From positions 558,001-622,000 of the forward strand of contig NZ_AP026972.1 in assembly GCF_027924105.1 (NCBI RefSeq): 64,000 nt of DNA. Reading direction: 5' to 3'. Under the pieces are notes generated by a model, which made no database searches, had not been told where the DNA came from, and saw only the letters and a list, made by a program, of their open reading frames with translations. How positions within the stretch are numbered: the stretch's first letter is position 1; each line of letters opens with the position of its first letter. This document shows, one piece after another, positions 22,495 to 32,396 of the stretch. This stretch comes from Polynucleobacter sp. KF022 (lineage in GTDB: Bacteria; Pseudomonadota; Gammaproteobacteria; Burkholderiales; Burkholderiaceae). The position numbers and the translations under genes are program-made.

Positions 22495-24396
22495 ATGAAT
22501 ATGAAGGTATTGAGCCTCATTCCCCCAATGACCCAGCTTAATACACCATATCCCTCTACGGCCTATCTCACGGGATTTTTGAGGTCACGCGGAGTAGATG
22601 CCGCCCAAGAGGATTTAGCTCTGGCACTGGTACTTAGTTTTTTTACGCCAGAAGGCCTGGCCAAAATTTACGGGGAAGCCCTTCTAGTTCCGGAGGAAAG
22701 TCGTAGTGCTAGCGTCAATTTTTTCTTAGACTATTTTGCTAGCTACCAATCCACTATCTCATCAGTGATTAGTTTTTTGCAAGGCCGAGATAGTACTCTT
22801 AGCCACCGTATTAACTCGCGCGCTTTTTTGCCTGAAGGACCACGCTTTGCGTCTTTGGATGCCTTTGATGATGAAGATGGCGACTCATTGGCTTGGGCTT
22901 TTGGGGCTCTAGGATCACATGATCGAGCACGTCATTTAGCAACCTTGTATCTCAATGATTTATCGGATGTGATGCGCGATGCCGTTGATGATCGTTTTGA
23001 GTTTGTCCGTTATGCGGAATCTCTTGCAAGTAGCCAGCCTACATTCACGCCTTTAGCTGATGCACTGAATGCGAACCCGACGCTAATGGATTTGCATTTG
23101 CAAGAACTTGCAAGTAAGACTATTGAGGACCATCAGCCCAACCTAGTGCTTCTATCCGTACCATTTCCTGGGGCGATGTATGCGGCCTTGCGGATTGCTC
23201 AAGTCATTAAAAGAGCTCACCCAAAAATCAAGATTGCATTAGGTGGGGGCTATGTCAATACAGAGCTGCGCGAGCTGAGCGATGCTCGTATTTTTGATTA
23301 TGTAGATTTCATTACGCTCGATTCTGGGGAAAGACCCTTGCTTGCTTTGCTAGAACATCTGCGGGGTAAGCGCTCCACAGAGAGATTGGTACGCACTTTT
23401 ATTCGAAATTCAAAAAATCAAGTTCAATACCTCAATTGGCAGGAGCCGGACATTCCATTTGAAGAGGTTGGTACAGCTACCTGGGATGGATTACCTCTAG
23501 ATTCTTATTTATCACTTTTGGACATGCTCAATCCAATGCATCGCTTATGGAGTGATGGTCGTTGGAATAAGCTCACTGTTGCGCACGGCTGCTATTGGAA
23601 AAAATGTAGCTTCTGCGATGTTTCGCTTGATTACATTTCTCGTTATGAAACTGCTTCAGCCAGCTTATTGGTGGATCGTATTGAGCAGATCGTTGCCGAG
23701 ACTGGCCAAACGGGATTTCATTTTGTGGATGAGGCAGCTCCACCTAAGGCATTAAAAGCCCTAGCTGAGGAGTTGATTCGTCGTAAGGTGGTCATTTCTT
23801 GGTGGGGCAATATTCGCTTTGAAAAAACTTTTACTCCGCAAGTGGCCGAACTTCTAGCCCAAAGTGGTTGTATAGCGATGTCCGGTGGCTTAGAGGTTGC
23901 CTCTGACAGATTGCTAAACCTGATGAAAAAGGGTGTATCCGTTGAGCAAGTGGCTCAGGTTACCAAAGGTTTTTCAGATGCGGGCATCTTGGTGCATGCT
24001 TATCTGATGTATGGCTTTCCTACTCAAACAGTACAAGAAACGGTAGATGCTTTGGAATATGTAAGGCAGTTATTTGAGAGTGGCTGTATCCAAAGTGGAT
24101 TTTTTCACCGCTTTATCTGCACCGTTCATTCTCCTGTGGGTTTAAATCCACAAGAGTATGGAATTGAATTAGTACCGTTGCCAGAAATTACTTTTGCCAA
24201 GAATGATGTTGCCTTTATTGATCCAACTGGCGTTGACCATGATGCCTTGGGTCAAGGATTGAAAAAGGCTATTTATAACTATATGCATGGAGTAGGTTTT
24301 GAGCTTAAAGCGCACTCTTGGTTTGATGGTTTAGGAATGGCCATCCCAAAGACGACGGTTGCCCATAATTTTATAGAGAATGCTTTGTATCGATAA
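22495..24396 (+). CDS. B12-binding-type radical SAM protein
   Basis: The 633-residue protein has an unusually long N-terminal region (about 1-210), a Rossmann-like cobalamin-binding-type segment (about 212-300, NLVLLSVPFPGAMYAALRI then IALGGGYVNTELRE) and a radical SAM barrel. The cluster cysteines are Cys366, Cys371 and Cys374 in GCYWKKCSFCD, a CX4CX2C spacing rather than the common CX3CX2C. Later motifs MSGGLEVASDRLL and AYLMYGFPTQT fit a B12-radical SAM enzyme. No DXHXXG cobalamin motif is visible, so base-off binding or loss of cobalamin is possible. Function unknown; it is coupled to the DUF455 gene. Confidence 0.8.
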   Translation: MNMKVLSLIPPMTQLNTPYPSTAYLTGFLRSRGVDAAQEDLALALVLSFFTPEGLAKIYGEALLVPEESRSASVNFFLDYFASYQSTISSVISFLQGRDSTLSHRINSRAFLPEGPRFASLDAFDDEDGDSLAWAFGALGSHDRARHLATLYLNDLSDVMRDAVDDRFEFVRYAESLASSQPTFTPLADALNANPTLMDLHLQELASKTIEDHQPNLVLLSVPFPGAMYAALRIAQVIKRAHPKIKIALGGGYVNTELRELSDARIFDYVDFITLDSGERPLLALLEHLRGKRSTERLVRTFIRNSKNQVQYLNWQEPDIPFEEVGTATWDGLPLDSYLSLLDMLNPMHRLWSDGRWNKLTVAHGCYWKKCSFCDVSLDYISRYETASASLLVDRIEQIVAETGQTGFHFVDEAAPPKALKALAEELIRRKVVISWWGNIRFEKTFTPQVAELLAQSGCIAMSGGLEVASDRLLNLMKKGVSVEQVAQVTKGFSDAGILVHAYLMYGFPTQTVQETVDALEYVRQLFESGCIQSGFFHRFICTVHSPVGLNPQEYGIELVPLPEITFAKNDVAFIDPTGVDHDALGQGLKKAIYNYMHGVGFELKAHSWFDGLGMAIPKTTVAHNFIENALYR

Positions 24397-24405
24397 GCTG
24401 ACGAC

Positions 24406-25113
24406 ATGATGACTGCCCGCCATATTGTTTACTTAATCATGTCCGTCTTATTGACGGCATGTATCTCCTCTCAACCATTTCCAAATGGAGTCGTTGAGGC
24501 TCAGCCCACTCCCACTCCTTCCATTCGCGCTCCAAAAGTAGGGCAAGAATGGGTGTATCGAGTACGTAATGTTTTTAACCAGGAGATAGTGGATACGGTT
24601 ACTGAAAAAGTAGTTTCGGTTGGAGAGCAAATTCGCATTTCTAGGGTCGGCGTCAAAGCAGGCCCCTTACCAGATGAAATCCAATCTCCCTGGGGATTTG
24701 TGATTCAGGATCCACACTGGAGTCCGCCACAAAAATTTACTTCTGCAATTCCTATATGGCCTGAACAATTAAAAGCCAATTGGAATGGCTTTTATAGAAC
24801 CCGGTATCAGGTCCTGGGTCATCCAGACGGCAGCTTCTATTGTGGGGTAAATGTCAATTCCTATCAATGGGAACGTATTTCAGTTACGGCGGGTGAATTT
24901 TTGACCCTGAAATATCAAAATGAGATGCCTTACTTTGAAAGTCAGGATGTTTTTAGAGTAGCAAATTACCGTGAGGATTTGCTTTGGCTCTCGCCAGAAG
25001 TTGGTCGCTGGGTGATACGTAGGAGCTATGGGCGTTACATTACGCCAGGCGTTTATTGGGCGAATGCTTACTGGGAAGATTACTTGGAGTGGGAGTTAAT
25101 CTCCTGGAAATAA
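24406..25113 (+). CDS. Hypothetical lipoprotein
   Basis: The 235-residue protein starts with a lipoprotein signal peptide whose lipobox is LLTAC (Cys about 19), followed by a Pro/Thr-rich linker (QPTPTPSIRAPK) and a soluble domain rich in Trp and Tyr. I do not recognise the family. It begins ten bases after the radical SAM gene and probably belongs to that transcript, so it may be part of an envelope-linked function with it; that is inference. queE starts 28 bases later. Confidence 0.75.
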   Translation: MMTARHIVYLIMSVLLTACISSQPFPNGVVEAQPTPTPSIRAPKVGQEWVYRVRNVFNQEIVDTVTEKVVSVGEQIRISRVGVKAGPLPDEIQSPWGFVIQDPHWSPPQKFTSAIPIWPEQLKANWNGFYRTRYQVLGHPDGSFYCGVNVNSYQWERISVTAGEFLTLKYQNEMPYFESQDVFRVANYREDLLWLSPEVGRWVIRRSYGRYITPGVYWANAYWEDYLEWELISWK

Positions 25114-25141
25114 GCAAAGCGCTTAAAATAGTCTAATTGCT

Positions 25142-25795
25142 ATGTATACCGTAAAAGAACTATTTCCTACCCTTCAGGGTGAAGGTGCCCACGCTGGTAG
25201 GGCGGCAGTATTTTGCCGATTTGCTGGGTGTAATCTTTGGAGTGGGCGTGAAGAAGATCGTGCCACAGCTATTTGCCAGTTTTGCGATACCGATTTTGTG
25301 GGTAGCGATGGCATTGGTGGCGGTAAGTTTGAAACGGCCAATGCACTTGCAGATGCCATTGAGTCTTCATGGCGCAGCACCTCTGCTGGACCTCAGCAGC
25401 GTTATGTTGTTTTTACTGGCGGTGAGCCTCTTCTGCAATTGGATGATGAGCTAATCGCAGCCCTTCATCGCAAAGGTTTTGAAGTTGCAATCGAAACAAA
25501 TGGGACTATTAAAATTCCTAAAGGGGTTGATTGGGTTTGCGTCAGTCCTAAGGCTGGATCTGAATTAATTGTTTTGCAAGCAGATGAGTTAAAGCTGGTA
25601 ATTCCTCAGCAAGATAATCTAGAGTTAGAAAAACTCATGGCTCGCTTTGAGAAGATGGATTATCGAAATCGTTTCTTGCAGCCTATGGATGGTCAAAATC
25701 TTAAAAGCAATACAGAATTAGCAGTAAGCTTGTGTCAAAAGCGTCCCTTATGGCGATTGAGTCTGCAGTCTCATAAGCTGATCGGGATTCGGTAA
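25142..25795 (+). CDS. queE: 7-carboxy-7-deazaguanine synthase
   Basis: Radical SAM enzyme that contracts the ring of 6-carboxy-tetrahydropterin to 7-carboxy-7-deazaguanine in queuosine biosynthesis. It starts YTVKELFPTLQGEGAHAGR; the cluster cysteines are Cys30, Cys45 and Cys48, the extended CX14CX2C spacing typical of one QueE type. The SAM-binding GGEPLLQ and C-terminal RFLQPMDG motifs are present. At 217 residues it is complete. queD, which makes its substrate, follows 35 bases downstream. Confidence 0.94.
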   Translation: MYTVKELFPTLQGEGAHAGRAAVFCRFAGCNLWSGREEDRATAICQFCDTDFVGSDGIGGGKFETANALADAIESSWRSTSAGPQQRYVVFTGGEPLLQLDDELIAALHRKGFEVAIETNGTIKIPKGVDWVCVSPKAGSELIVLQADELKLVIPQQDNLELEKLMARFEKMDYRNRFLQPMDGQNLKSNTELAVSLCQKRPLWRLSLQSHKLIGIR

Positions 25796-25830
25796 TTTGG
25801 CCGAGCTCAAACAGGATAATTAAGTACCTA

Positions 25831-26295
25831 ATGACAAATAAACAGCCTCCCATCTCAATTACCCGTCGCCTCGAGTTTGATTCAGGACATCGCATCCCAA
25901 ACCATGATGGTCAATGCCGCCATCTACATGGCCATCGTTATGCGATTGAAGTCACTCTGACTGGTGAAGTGGCAGATCATCCAGGTAAGGCTGAGGATGG
26001 GATGGTGCTTGATTTTGGTGATATCAAGCGCTTAACTAATCAGTATGTTGTGGACCTTTGGGACCATGCTTTTCTGGTCGCCAAGGAGGATGAAGGTTTG
26101 GTGGCGTTTTTGGCTACTTTGCCCAATCACAAGACAGTCATCATGGATCACGTTCCGACTGTAGAAAATTTAGCAAATGCTGCTTTCGCAATACTGCAAC
26201 CAGTTTTTAATAAAGCCTTTGGTGGTCGCCTGGAACTCTCTTCTGTTCGTCTTTATGAGACGCCTAATTGCTGGGCTGATGTCCACTCTGCGTAA
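25831..26295 (+). CDS. queD: 6-carboxytetrahydropterin synthase
   Basis: Zinc-dependent T-fold enzyme that forms 6-carboxy-5,6,7,8-tetrahydropterin from dihydroneopterin triphosphate for queuosine. Zinc ligands appear as the His in FDSGHRI and the HxH of HLHGHRY; the catalytic Cys is in GQCRHL. The conserved LDFGDIK and YETPNCWADV segments are present. The 154-residue gene ends directly at the tadA ATG. queE-queD-tadA together form a tRNA anticodon-modification set. Confidence 0.94.
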   Translation: MTNKQPPISITRRLEFDSGHRIPNHDGQCRHLHGHRYAIEVTLTGEVADHPGKAEDGMVLDFGDIKRLTNQYVVDLWDHAFLVAKEDEGLVAFLATLPNHKTVIMDHVPTVENLANAAFAILQPVFNKAFGGRLELSSVRLYETPNCWADVHSA

Positions 26296-27688
<1,393 letters not shown>

Positions 27689-27695
<7 letters not shown>

Positions 27696-28339
27696 CGATT
27701 AGTCACCTCTTGAAGCGCCCCTGTATCAGAAGCATCTTCTTTCTCATTGCATTTACCTTTACAGGAGCAGTTATGGCAACTGAAGAGCCAAAATATACTG
27801 TTCTCGAAAAAGAATCCCCTTTTGAAATTCGATCTTATGCGCCAATGATTGTGGCCGAGGTTCAAGTTGAGGGTGATTTGGATGGCGCATCTAGTCAAGG
27901 CTTTCGCTTAATTGCGGCCTATATATTTGGCCAAAATCAAGTGAGTGAAAAGATCGCTATGACTGCGCCGGTTACAGTGCAAGATCAATCGGCAAAGAAT
28001 GCAAAGATTGCTATGACTGCCCCAGTGGGGATTGAGTCAAATGCTGGCAAGTGGGCAGTGTCTTTTGTGATGCCGGCTGAATACACTATGGAAACAATAC
28101 CTAAACCAATCAATCCGCTGGTGCAATTACGTCAAGTTCCTGCAATCAAAAAAGCAGTCATTAGCTTTACTGGGTTCTATAACGATCAAAAAGTCGCTGA
28201 GAAAACTCTGGAATTGGAGCAGTGGATGAAGTCTAAAAATTTGCAGGGTACTGGCACGCCAAATTTTGCTCGTTATAACCCACCTTGGACTTTGCCATTT
28301 ATGCGCCGCAACGAGGTCATGATTAGTCTACGTGACTAG
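27689..28339 (+). CDS. SOUL family heme-binding protein, exported
   Basis: The 216-residue protein has a signal peptide from the GTG at 27689 to about residue 30 (GAVMA), then a SOUL/HBP domain: YTVLEKESPFEIRSYAPMIVAE, two near-repeats of KIAMTAPV and the C-terminal RYNPPWTLPFMRRNEV. SOUL proteins bind heme or tetrapyrroles; this one would act in the periplasm. The start overlaps the ldcA stop. It is convergent with rlmJ, the two stops overlapping by four bases. Confidence 0.86.
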
Positions 28340-29223
28340 TTCTTTGCTTCAAATCTCTTAAGTACAAACTGACCGCCACCATTAATGCCTAAAGTTTTTG
28401 TTAAGGTGGGCAAGGCAGCTGCTAAGTGTTTTTCAAGGGTCCACGGCGGATTAATAATAAACATACCGCTCGACTGAAGACGTCGCTCACCGGGAGCATT
28501 TTCAACGCGTAATTCAGTATGGAGCCAAGAGCGCTTATGGCTTGCAGCAATTTTTTTCAGGCGATCAGGCAGAGCAATAGATTCTCTTCTGGAGATCACG
28601 GGATACCAGATTGCATAGCAGCCTGTGGCAAAGCGTTGCAATGCCTCTTCCATGGCAGTCTCAAGATATCGATAATCTTGTTTATCTTCATAGGATGGAT
28701 CAATTAATACTAGACCTCGTCTACTTGGTGGCGGTAGCAAACCCTTAAGTCTGGCAAAGCTATCCTCGGCATAAATATCAATCTGCTTTGATTGCTTTAG
28801 CTCACCTATGTTGTGACGCAGAATATCAATCTCTTTTGGATGCAATTCAAATAGCTTAAGACGGTCTTGCGGGCGTAACAAGCCAGCTAATATAAAAGGG
28901 GATCCTGGGTAGGACCTTAATTGGCCATCAGTATTTTCAGCTTCGATATGCTTTAAATACTCGAGGATGCTTTCGGGTATCGGGCTATTCGCATGTTTAC
29001 ATGTTTCGACATATTGAGCGAGGCGAAAGATTCCGCCATTCGCTTCTTTGCTTACTGTTGAGAAGCCATCCTGCAGGCTGTAAATACCTGCGCCGGCGTG
29101 CGTATCGACAATTGTGAGCGCACCCGGCTTTTCTTGTAGGTATTCAACTAGGTGAATCAGGGTGAGATGCTTCAGAATGTCTGCATGACTTCCAGCATGG
29201 AATGCATGTCTATAGCTAAACAT
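28336..29223 (-). CDS. rlmJ: 23S rRNA (adenine-2030-N6)-methyltransferase
   Basis: SAM-dependent methyltransferase acting on A2030 of 23S rRNA. The 295-residue protein begins FSYRHAFHAGSHADILKH, has the SAM-binding VDTHAGAGIYSL and the catalytic motif IDPSYE (usually DPPYE in this family; here the second Pro is Ser), and ends PPWTLEKHLAAALP, GGQFVLKRFEA. Conservative change in the motif, so I expect activity. It is downstream of the PAP2 gene on the minus strand. Confidence 0.9.
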   Translation of the reverse strand: MFSYRHAFHAGSHADILKHLTLIHLVEYLQEKPGALTIVDTHAGAGIYSLQDGFSTVSKEANGGIFRLAQYVETCKHANSPIPESILEYLKHIEAENTDGQLRSYPGSPFILAGLLRPQDRLKLFELHPKEIDILRHNIGELKQSKQIDIYAEDSFARLKGLLPPPSRRGLVLIDPSYEDKQDYRYLETAMEEALQRFATGCYAIWYPVISRRESIALPDRLKKIAASHKRSWLHTELRVENAPGERRLQSSGMFIINPPWTLEKHLAAALPTLTKTLGINGGGQFVLKRFEAKN

Positions 29224-29235
29224 ATCTAGATGGAC

Positions 29236-30021
29236 TCACAGTGGGCGTCCTTGAGTAAATTGCGCTTTGCCATACATCACAAGCGTACTCACGATGATAG
29301 CGACAGAAGCATATTGAAGCGGTTGGTTTAATTCGTGATCCATTATTTGAGTGAGGTGAGAATAGATTGCGATAACACCTCCAAGCGCAATCAGATGAGC
29401 CCATATCTTTTTGGGACCCAGTTGACTCTCTGGGAATTGATTGGCTAGTAAGGCTCCAATCATGCCACACCAAATACCAAATCCCGCTCCACCCAAAACG
29501 TCGGTGAGCCAGTGGGCACCAACTGCATTGCGCGATAGCCCAACCAATGCAGCAAGAGCAAACAAAAGCAGAAGCGGTGCTCTCTTCTCTTTACTTGCTG
29601 AAAAATAGAAAGCGCTTGCAATCGCAAATGCGGTTAGCGTATGACCAGAAGGGAAGGCTCTATGAAGTAGTGCTTCACCGATACGATAAAAACTTCCCTC
29701 GTTCAGAATGCTTGCAGGCCTTGGTAGATTAAATAGGCCTTTTAATGCAGCGCTTGATAGCGCCGCTATGGTACCTGCAAAAATACCTGCAGTTAAGATT
29801 CTTGGTGCCAAAAGTAAGAGTGGAAATGCGATTGCAAATACGCCCCAACCATTACCTAAAAAAGTAAGCCAAGTCCAAAGTGTGTCTGGCAACTGCTGGG
29901 TAAATTGATTGATGAATAAAAAACTACTGCTTTGTAGATTGCCAAAGTAGAGAATGAATGCAAGCGCGAGCGGAGCTAGCGGGATAAACCAAGCAAATCC
30001 AGGTATAGCCTTTTTACTCAT
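29236..30021 (-). CDS. PAP2-family membrane phosphatase
   Basis: Type 2 phosphatidic acid phosphatase-like membrane enzyme. The three catalytic motifs are complete: KGLFNLPRP, PSGHT and SRNAVGAHWLTDVLGG, placed between about six membrane helices. Possible substrates are undecaprenyl pyrophosphate, lipid A or phosphatidic acid. The start is taken at the ATG at 30021 (MSKKAIPGF), just after the upstream gene's stop; a longer frame would lie inside that gene and adds no plausible sequence. Its neighbours are glycosyltransferases and a UPF0104 protein, which hints at an envelope glycan role. Length 261. Confidence 0.85.
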   Translation of the reverse strand: MSKKAIPGFAWFIPLAPLALAFILYFGNLQSSSFLFINQFTQQLPDTLWTWLTFLGNGWGVFAIAFPLLLLAPRILTAGIFAGTIAALSSAALKGLFNLPRPASILNEGSFYRIGEALLHRAFPSGHTLTAFAIASAFYFSASKEKRAPLLLLFALAALVGLSRNAVGAHWLTDVLGGAGFGIWCGMIGALLANQFPESQLGPKKIWAHLIALGGVIAIYSHLTQIMDHELNQPLQYASVAIIVSTLVMYGKAQFTQGRPL

Positions 30022-30026
30022 CCGGC

Positions 30027-31286
30027 TTAACGGGCCTTCGCTTGATCGGCATCCTGCAATTGCTTGATGACTTTGTCTAAAACTTGTGGGACTGTAATGG
30101 CCTGCATACAGACATTGTCGTGACAAGGTGTTTTACGGTGATTGGCAGCGCTCACACAAGGAGAGCATGCAAGGTTTGCAGTGATAGCAATAGAATTGCC
30201 AACCGATCCGTAGAGTGCTGGAGTTTCAGGTCCAAAGAGAACAACCGTTCTTAATGGCGTTACTGCTGAGAAATGACCAGGACCAGAATCGTTAGTCACC
30301 ATTACATCGGACAGGGTGTAAAGGGGTGGTAATTCTGCGAAGCTGACTTGCCCAGCAAAGTTCAGCGCGTTCTTAATATTTGCAACAACACGAACTTTCT
30401 CTACATAGGCAAACTCAGCGGGTGAGCCTGTGATCAGAATCAGATCATTTGGATATTCTTGGTGGATCGCTTGAATTAACTCAGAAAAACGTTGCTGAGC
30501 CCAGCGGCGTTGCGGCAAAAGATCACTTGCATTAGGGTTAATCAAAATCAGACGATTTTTTCCAGGGGTGTAGCTGATATTTGCTTCTTTAGCTAATTTC
30601 TCAATTCGCTCACGCACTTTTTCTAGAGCGCTTGGGTTGATGATGGCTTGCTCTAAGCGAACTTCAGAATCTGGAATTTCAATTTTGCTAAAAGGAACTT
30701 CAATCTTCTGGGCAAAAGCAGCATGAATCAAAGAAAGAAAATTCTTAGTAATGTGAATGTGCGGGTTGTAATGCACTTTGCGGGTGAGCATGAAGCCACG
30801 CCATAGCCCCTCGCCGTGAAAGATGTGATAACCCACACGACGCCGTGCACCACACATGCCAGTTAAAAGGGCTGTAAAGCGCGAAAACAGCTCTAGGTCA
30901 ATGACGGTATCGATGCGGTGTTTGCGAGCAAGCATCAGAAAGAGTAGGGTGTCTTTAATTAAGCCACCCAAGCTGGATGAGTCAATAGTAAAGATATTTT
31001 CTGGCTTTACGGTATTGAGTAATGTGAGGCTGGCGCGATTACTTTTGAAAATCAAGAAAAAGATTTCTGCTCCACGCGCTTGAGCATTACGCATTGCTGG
31101 GTCGACCAAAATCGCACTACCCATTTCTGATAACTCAATAAAGAGTAATTTTTTTGGGGTCTCTGGTCCGCGATTAAATATATTTTTTACGCCATCAAGC
31201 AAAGCAATAACTGGACTCACAATTGCACATAGGGGTACGCCGACCCAATGATCAATGGCGCGCATAGTGTTGACGCTAATAGTCAT
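30027..31286 (-). CDS. GT9-family glycosyltransferase (heptosyltransferase-like)
   Basis: GT-B glycosyltransferase of the ADP-heptose:LPS transferase type. The 419-residue protein has LLFIELSEMGSAIL near residue 47, an acceptor-binding N-domain, and donor-domain motifs RLILINPNASDLLPQRRW, LILITGSPAEF and TNDSGPGHFSA. The C-terminus holds four cysteines in a compact CSPC-N10-C-N4-C pattern, unusual for WaaC/WaaF and seen by me as a possible metal or disulfide site. The donor sugar cannot be fixed from sequence. It starts 17 bases after the UPF0104 gene. Confidence 0.83.
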   Translation of the reverse strand: MTISVNTMRAIDHWVGVPLCAIVSPVIALLDGVKNIFNRGPETPKKLLFIELSEMGSAILVDPAMRNAQARGAEIFFLIFKSNRASLTLLNTVKPENIFTIDSSSLGGLIKDTLLFLMLARKHRIDTVIDLELFSRFTALLTGMCGARRRVGYHIFHGEGLWRGFMLTRKVHYNPHIHITKNFLSLIHAAFAQKIEVPFSKIEIPDSEVRLEQAIINPSALEKVRERIEKLAKEANISYTPGKNRLILINPNASDLLPQRRWAQQRFSELIQAIHQEYPNDLILITGSPAEFAYVEKVRVVANIKNALNFAGQVSFAELPPLYTLSDVMVTNDSGPGHFSAVTPLRTVVLFGPETPALYGSVGNSIAITANLACSPCVSAANHRKTPCHDNVCMQAITVPQVLDKVIKQLQDADQAKAR

Positions 31287-31303
31287 AGTTTTGCTCTAAA
31301 AAA

Positions 31304-32347
31304 TTATTTTCGTTTTAGTAAAAAATAGGCGCCAGGTAGAACTGACAAAACAGTGATTGCCCCATAACTTATGGAAGCTAGAATTGTTAAGGAGGGGTTG
31401 ACACCCCAGAGGGCCAAGACTGAGGAGAGGGTGGCTTCACGCAATCCCCATCCAGAAATGCTGATCGGCAACATGAGTAGCAAGCTAAGTGCAGGCAAGC
31501 CAATCATGAGCCCTTCAATAGGAGCGTCAACGCCGTAAGCCTTGAGGCAAAAGAGCAGCGTTAAGATTGTAAGAAAGTGAATGCCAATAGCTAAACCTGC
31601 TTGGGCAATATTGTTAGGCCAAGCAAAGGCTAACTGAATTCCAGGCATTGCATTATTCATATTGAAGCGATCTAAGAATTTTTGTAATAGCTGCTTGCTT
31701 GGTCCCCAAGCCAAGATAAGTGCAATAGCTACGCCTGCCAACAGCATCACCACCATAACTGCATAGCCTAAGTCCTGACCCCAAGCCGCCAATGTGGCGC
31801 CGCCTAGAATTAATCCAAGGGCGCCAAGTAAATTATTTCCCGCCAGACCCAGTAGACGATCAACTAAAACCATTGAAAAACTTAAGCGTAACTTTGGTGT
31901 TGCATGCTCAAGATCTACTGAGTGATGCAGCTCTTCATCCAACTCCTTAGTTTCGGATAAATTGCCAGTGCTGGTTAAATGGGTTGCAGTAATGGCTCTA
32001 TAACTATCGCCACCCAATGTACTTGGTAGACCTTGATTAATCAGTCCGCCTGCAAAATAGAGGCCAATGTAGGAGCGAATTCGGCGTGGAAATCCAACGG
32101 CCTGCATAAATAATCCCCAGCGATAGCCGCCGCAGATGAAGGCACTCATCATGCTCACTAGTGCTGCTATAAACCAAAGGGGCTGCATCTGAATCTGGGT
32201 ATCAAATAGTGAGTGCCAGTCAATTCCGCTGGTTGCCTTCCAAAGCAGTGCAATAGATAGAAGGATCCGAATAGTGGGCCAAGCGCGCTTGAGGATGGTT
32301 TTCCAGCCCGATTGGGTTTTAGGAGTGGGCTGGGTCTGTGAACTCAT
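31304..32347 (-). CDS. UPF0104 / lysylphosphatidylglycerol-synthase-like membrane protein
   Basis: The 347-residue polytopic protein belongs to the YbhN/AglD-like (UPF0104) family, whose members span the membrane about eight times and are suspected lipid or lipid-linked sugar flippases. Typical blocks are FAGGLINQGLPSTLGGDSYRA, LVDRLLGLAGN and PISISGWGLREATL. I start at the ATG at 32347; the frame continues 43 codons further into the upstream ArnT-like gene, without a family match. It lies between an ArnT-like glycosyltransferase and a GT9 enzyme, so moving a lipid-linked sugar is a reasonable guess only. Confidence 0.8.
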   Translation of the reverse strand: MSSQTQPTPKTQSGWKTILKRAWPTIRILLSIALLWKATSGIDWHSLFDTQIQMQPLWFIAALVSMMSAFICGGYRWGLFMQAVGFPRRIRSYIGLYFAGGLINQGLPSTLGGDSYRAITATHLTSTGNLSETKELDEELHHSVDLEHATPKLRLSFSMVLVDRLLGLAGNNLLGALGLILGGATLAAWGQDLGYAVMVVMLLAGVAIALILAWGPSKQLLQKFLDRFNMNNAMPGIQLAFAWPNNIAQAGLAIGIHFLTILTLLFCLKAYGVDAPIEGLMIGLPALSLLLMLPISISGWGLREATLSSVLALWGVNPSLTILASISYGAITVLSVLPGAYFLLKRK

Positions 32348-32396
32348 AAGCGTAAGGATAATGCCTTGGAGGCCTAAGGTCTTGAATTTGGGGGAA

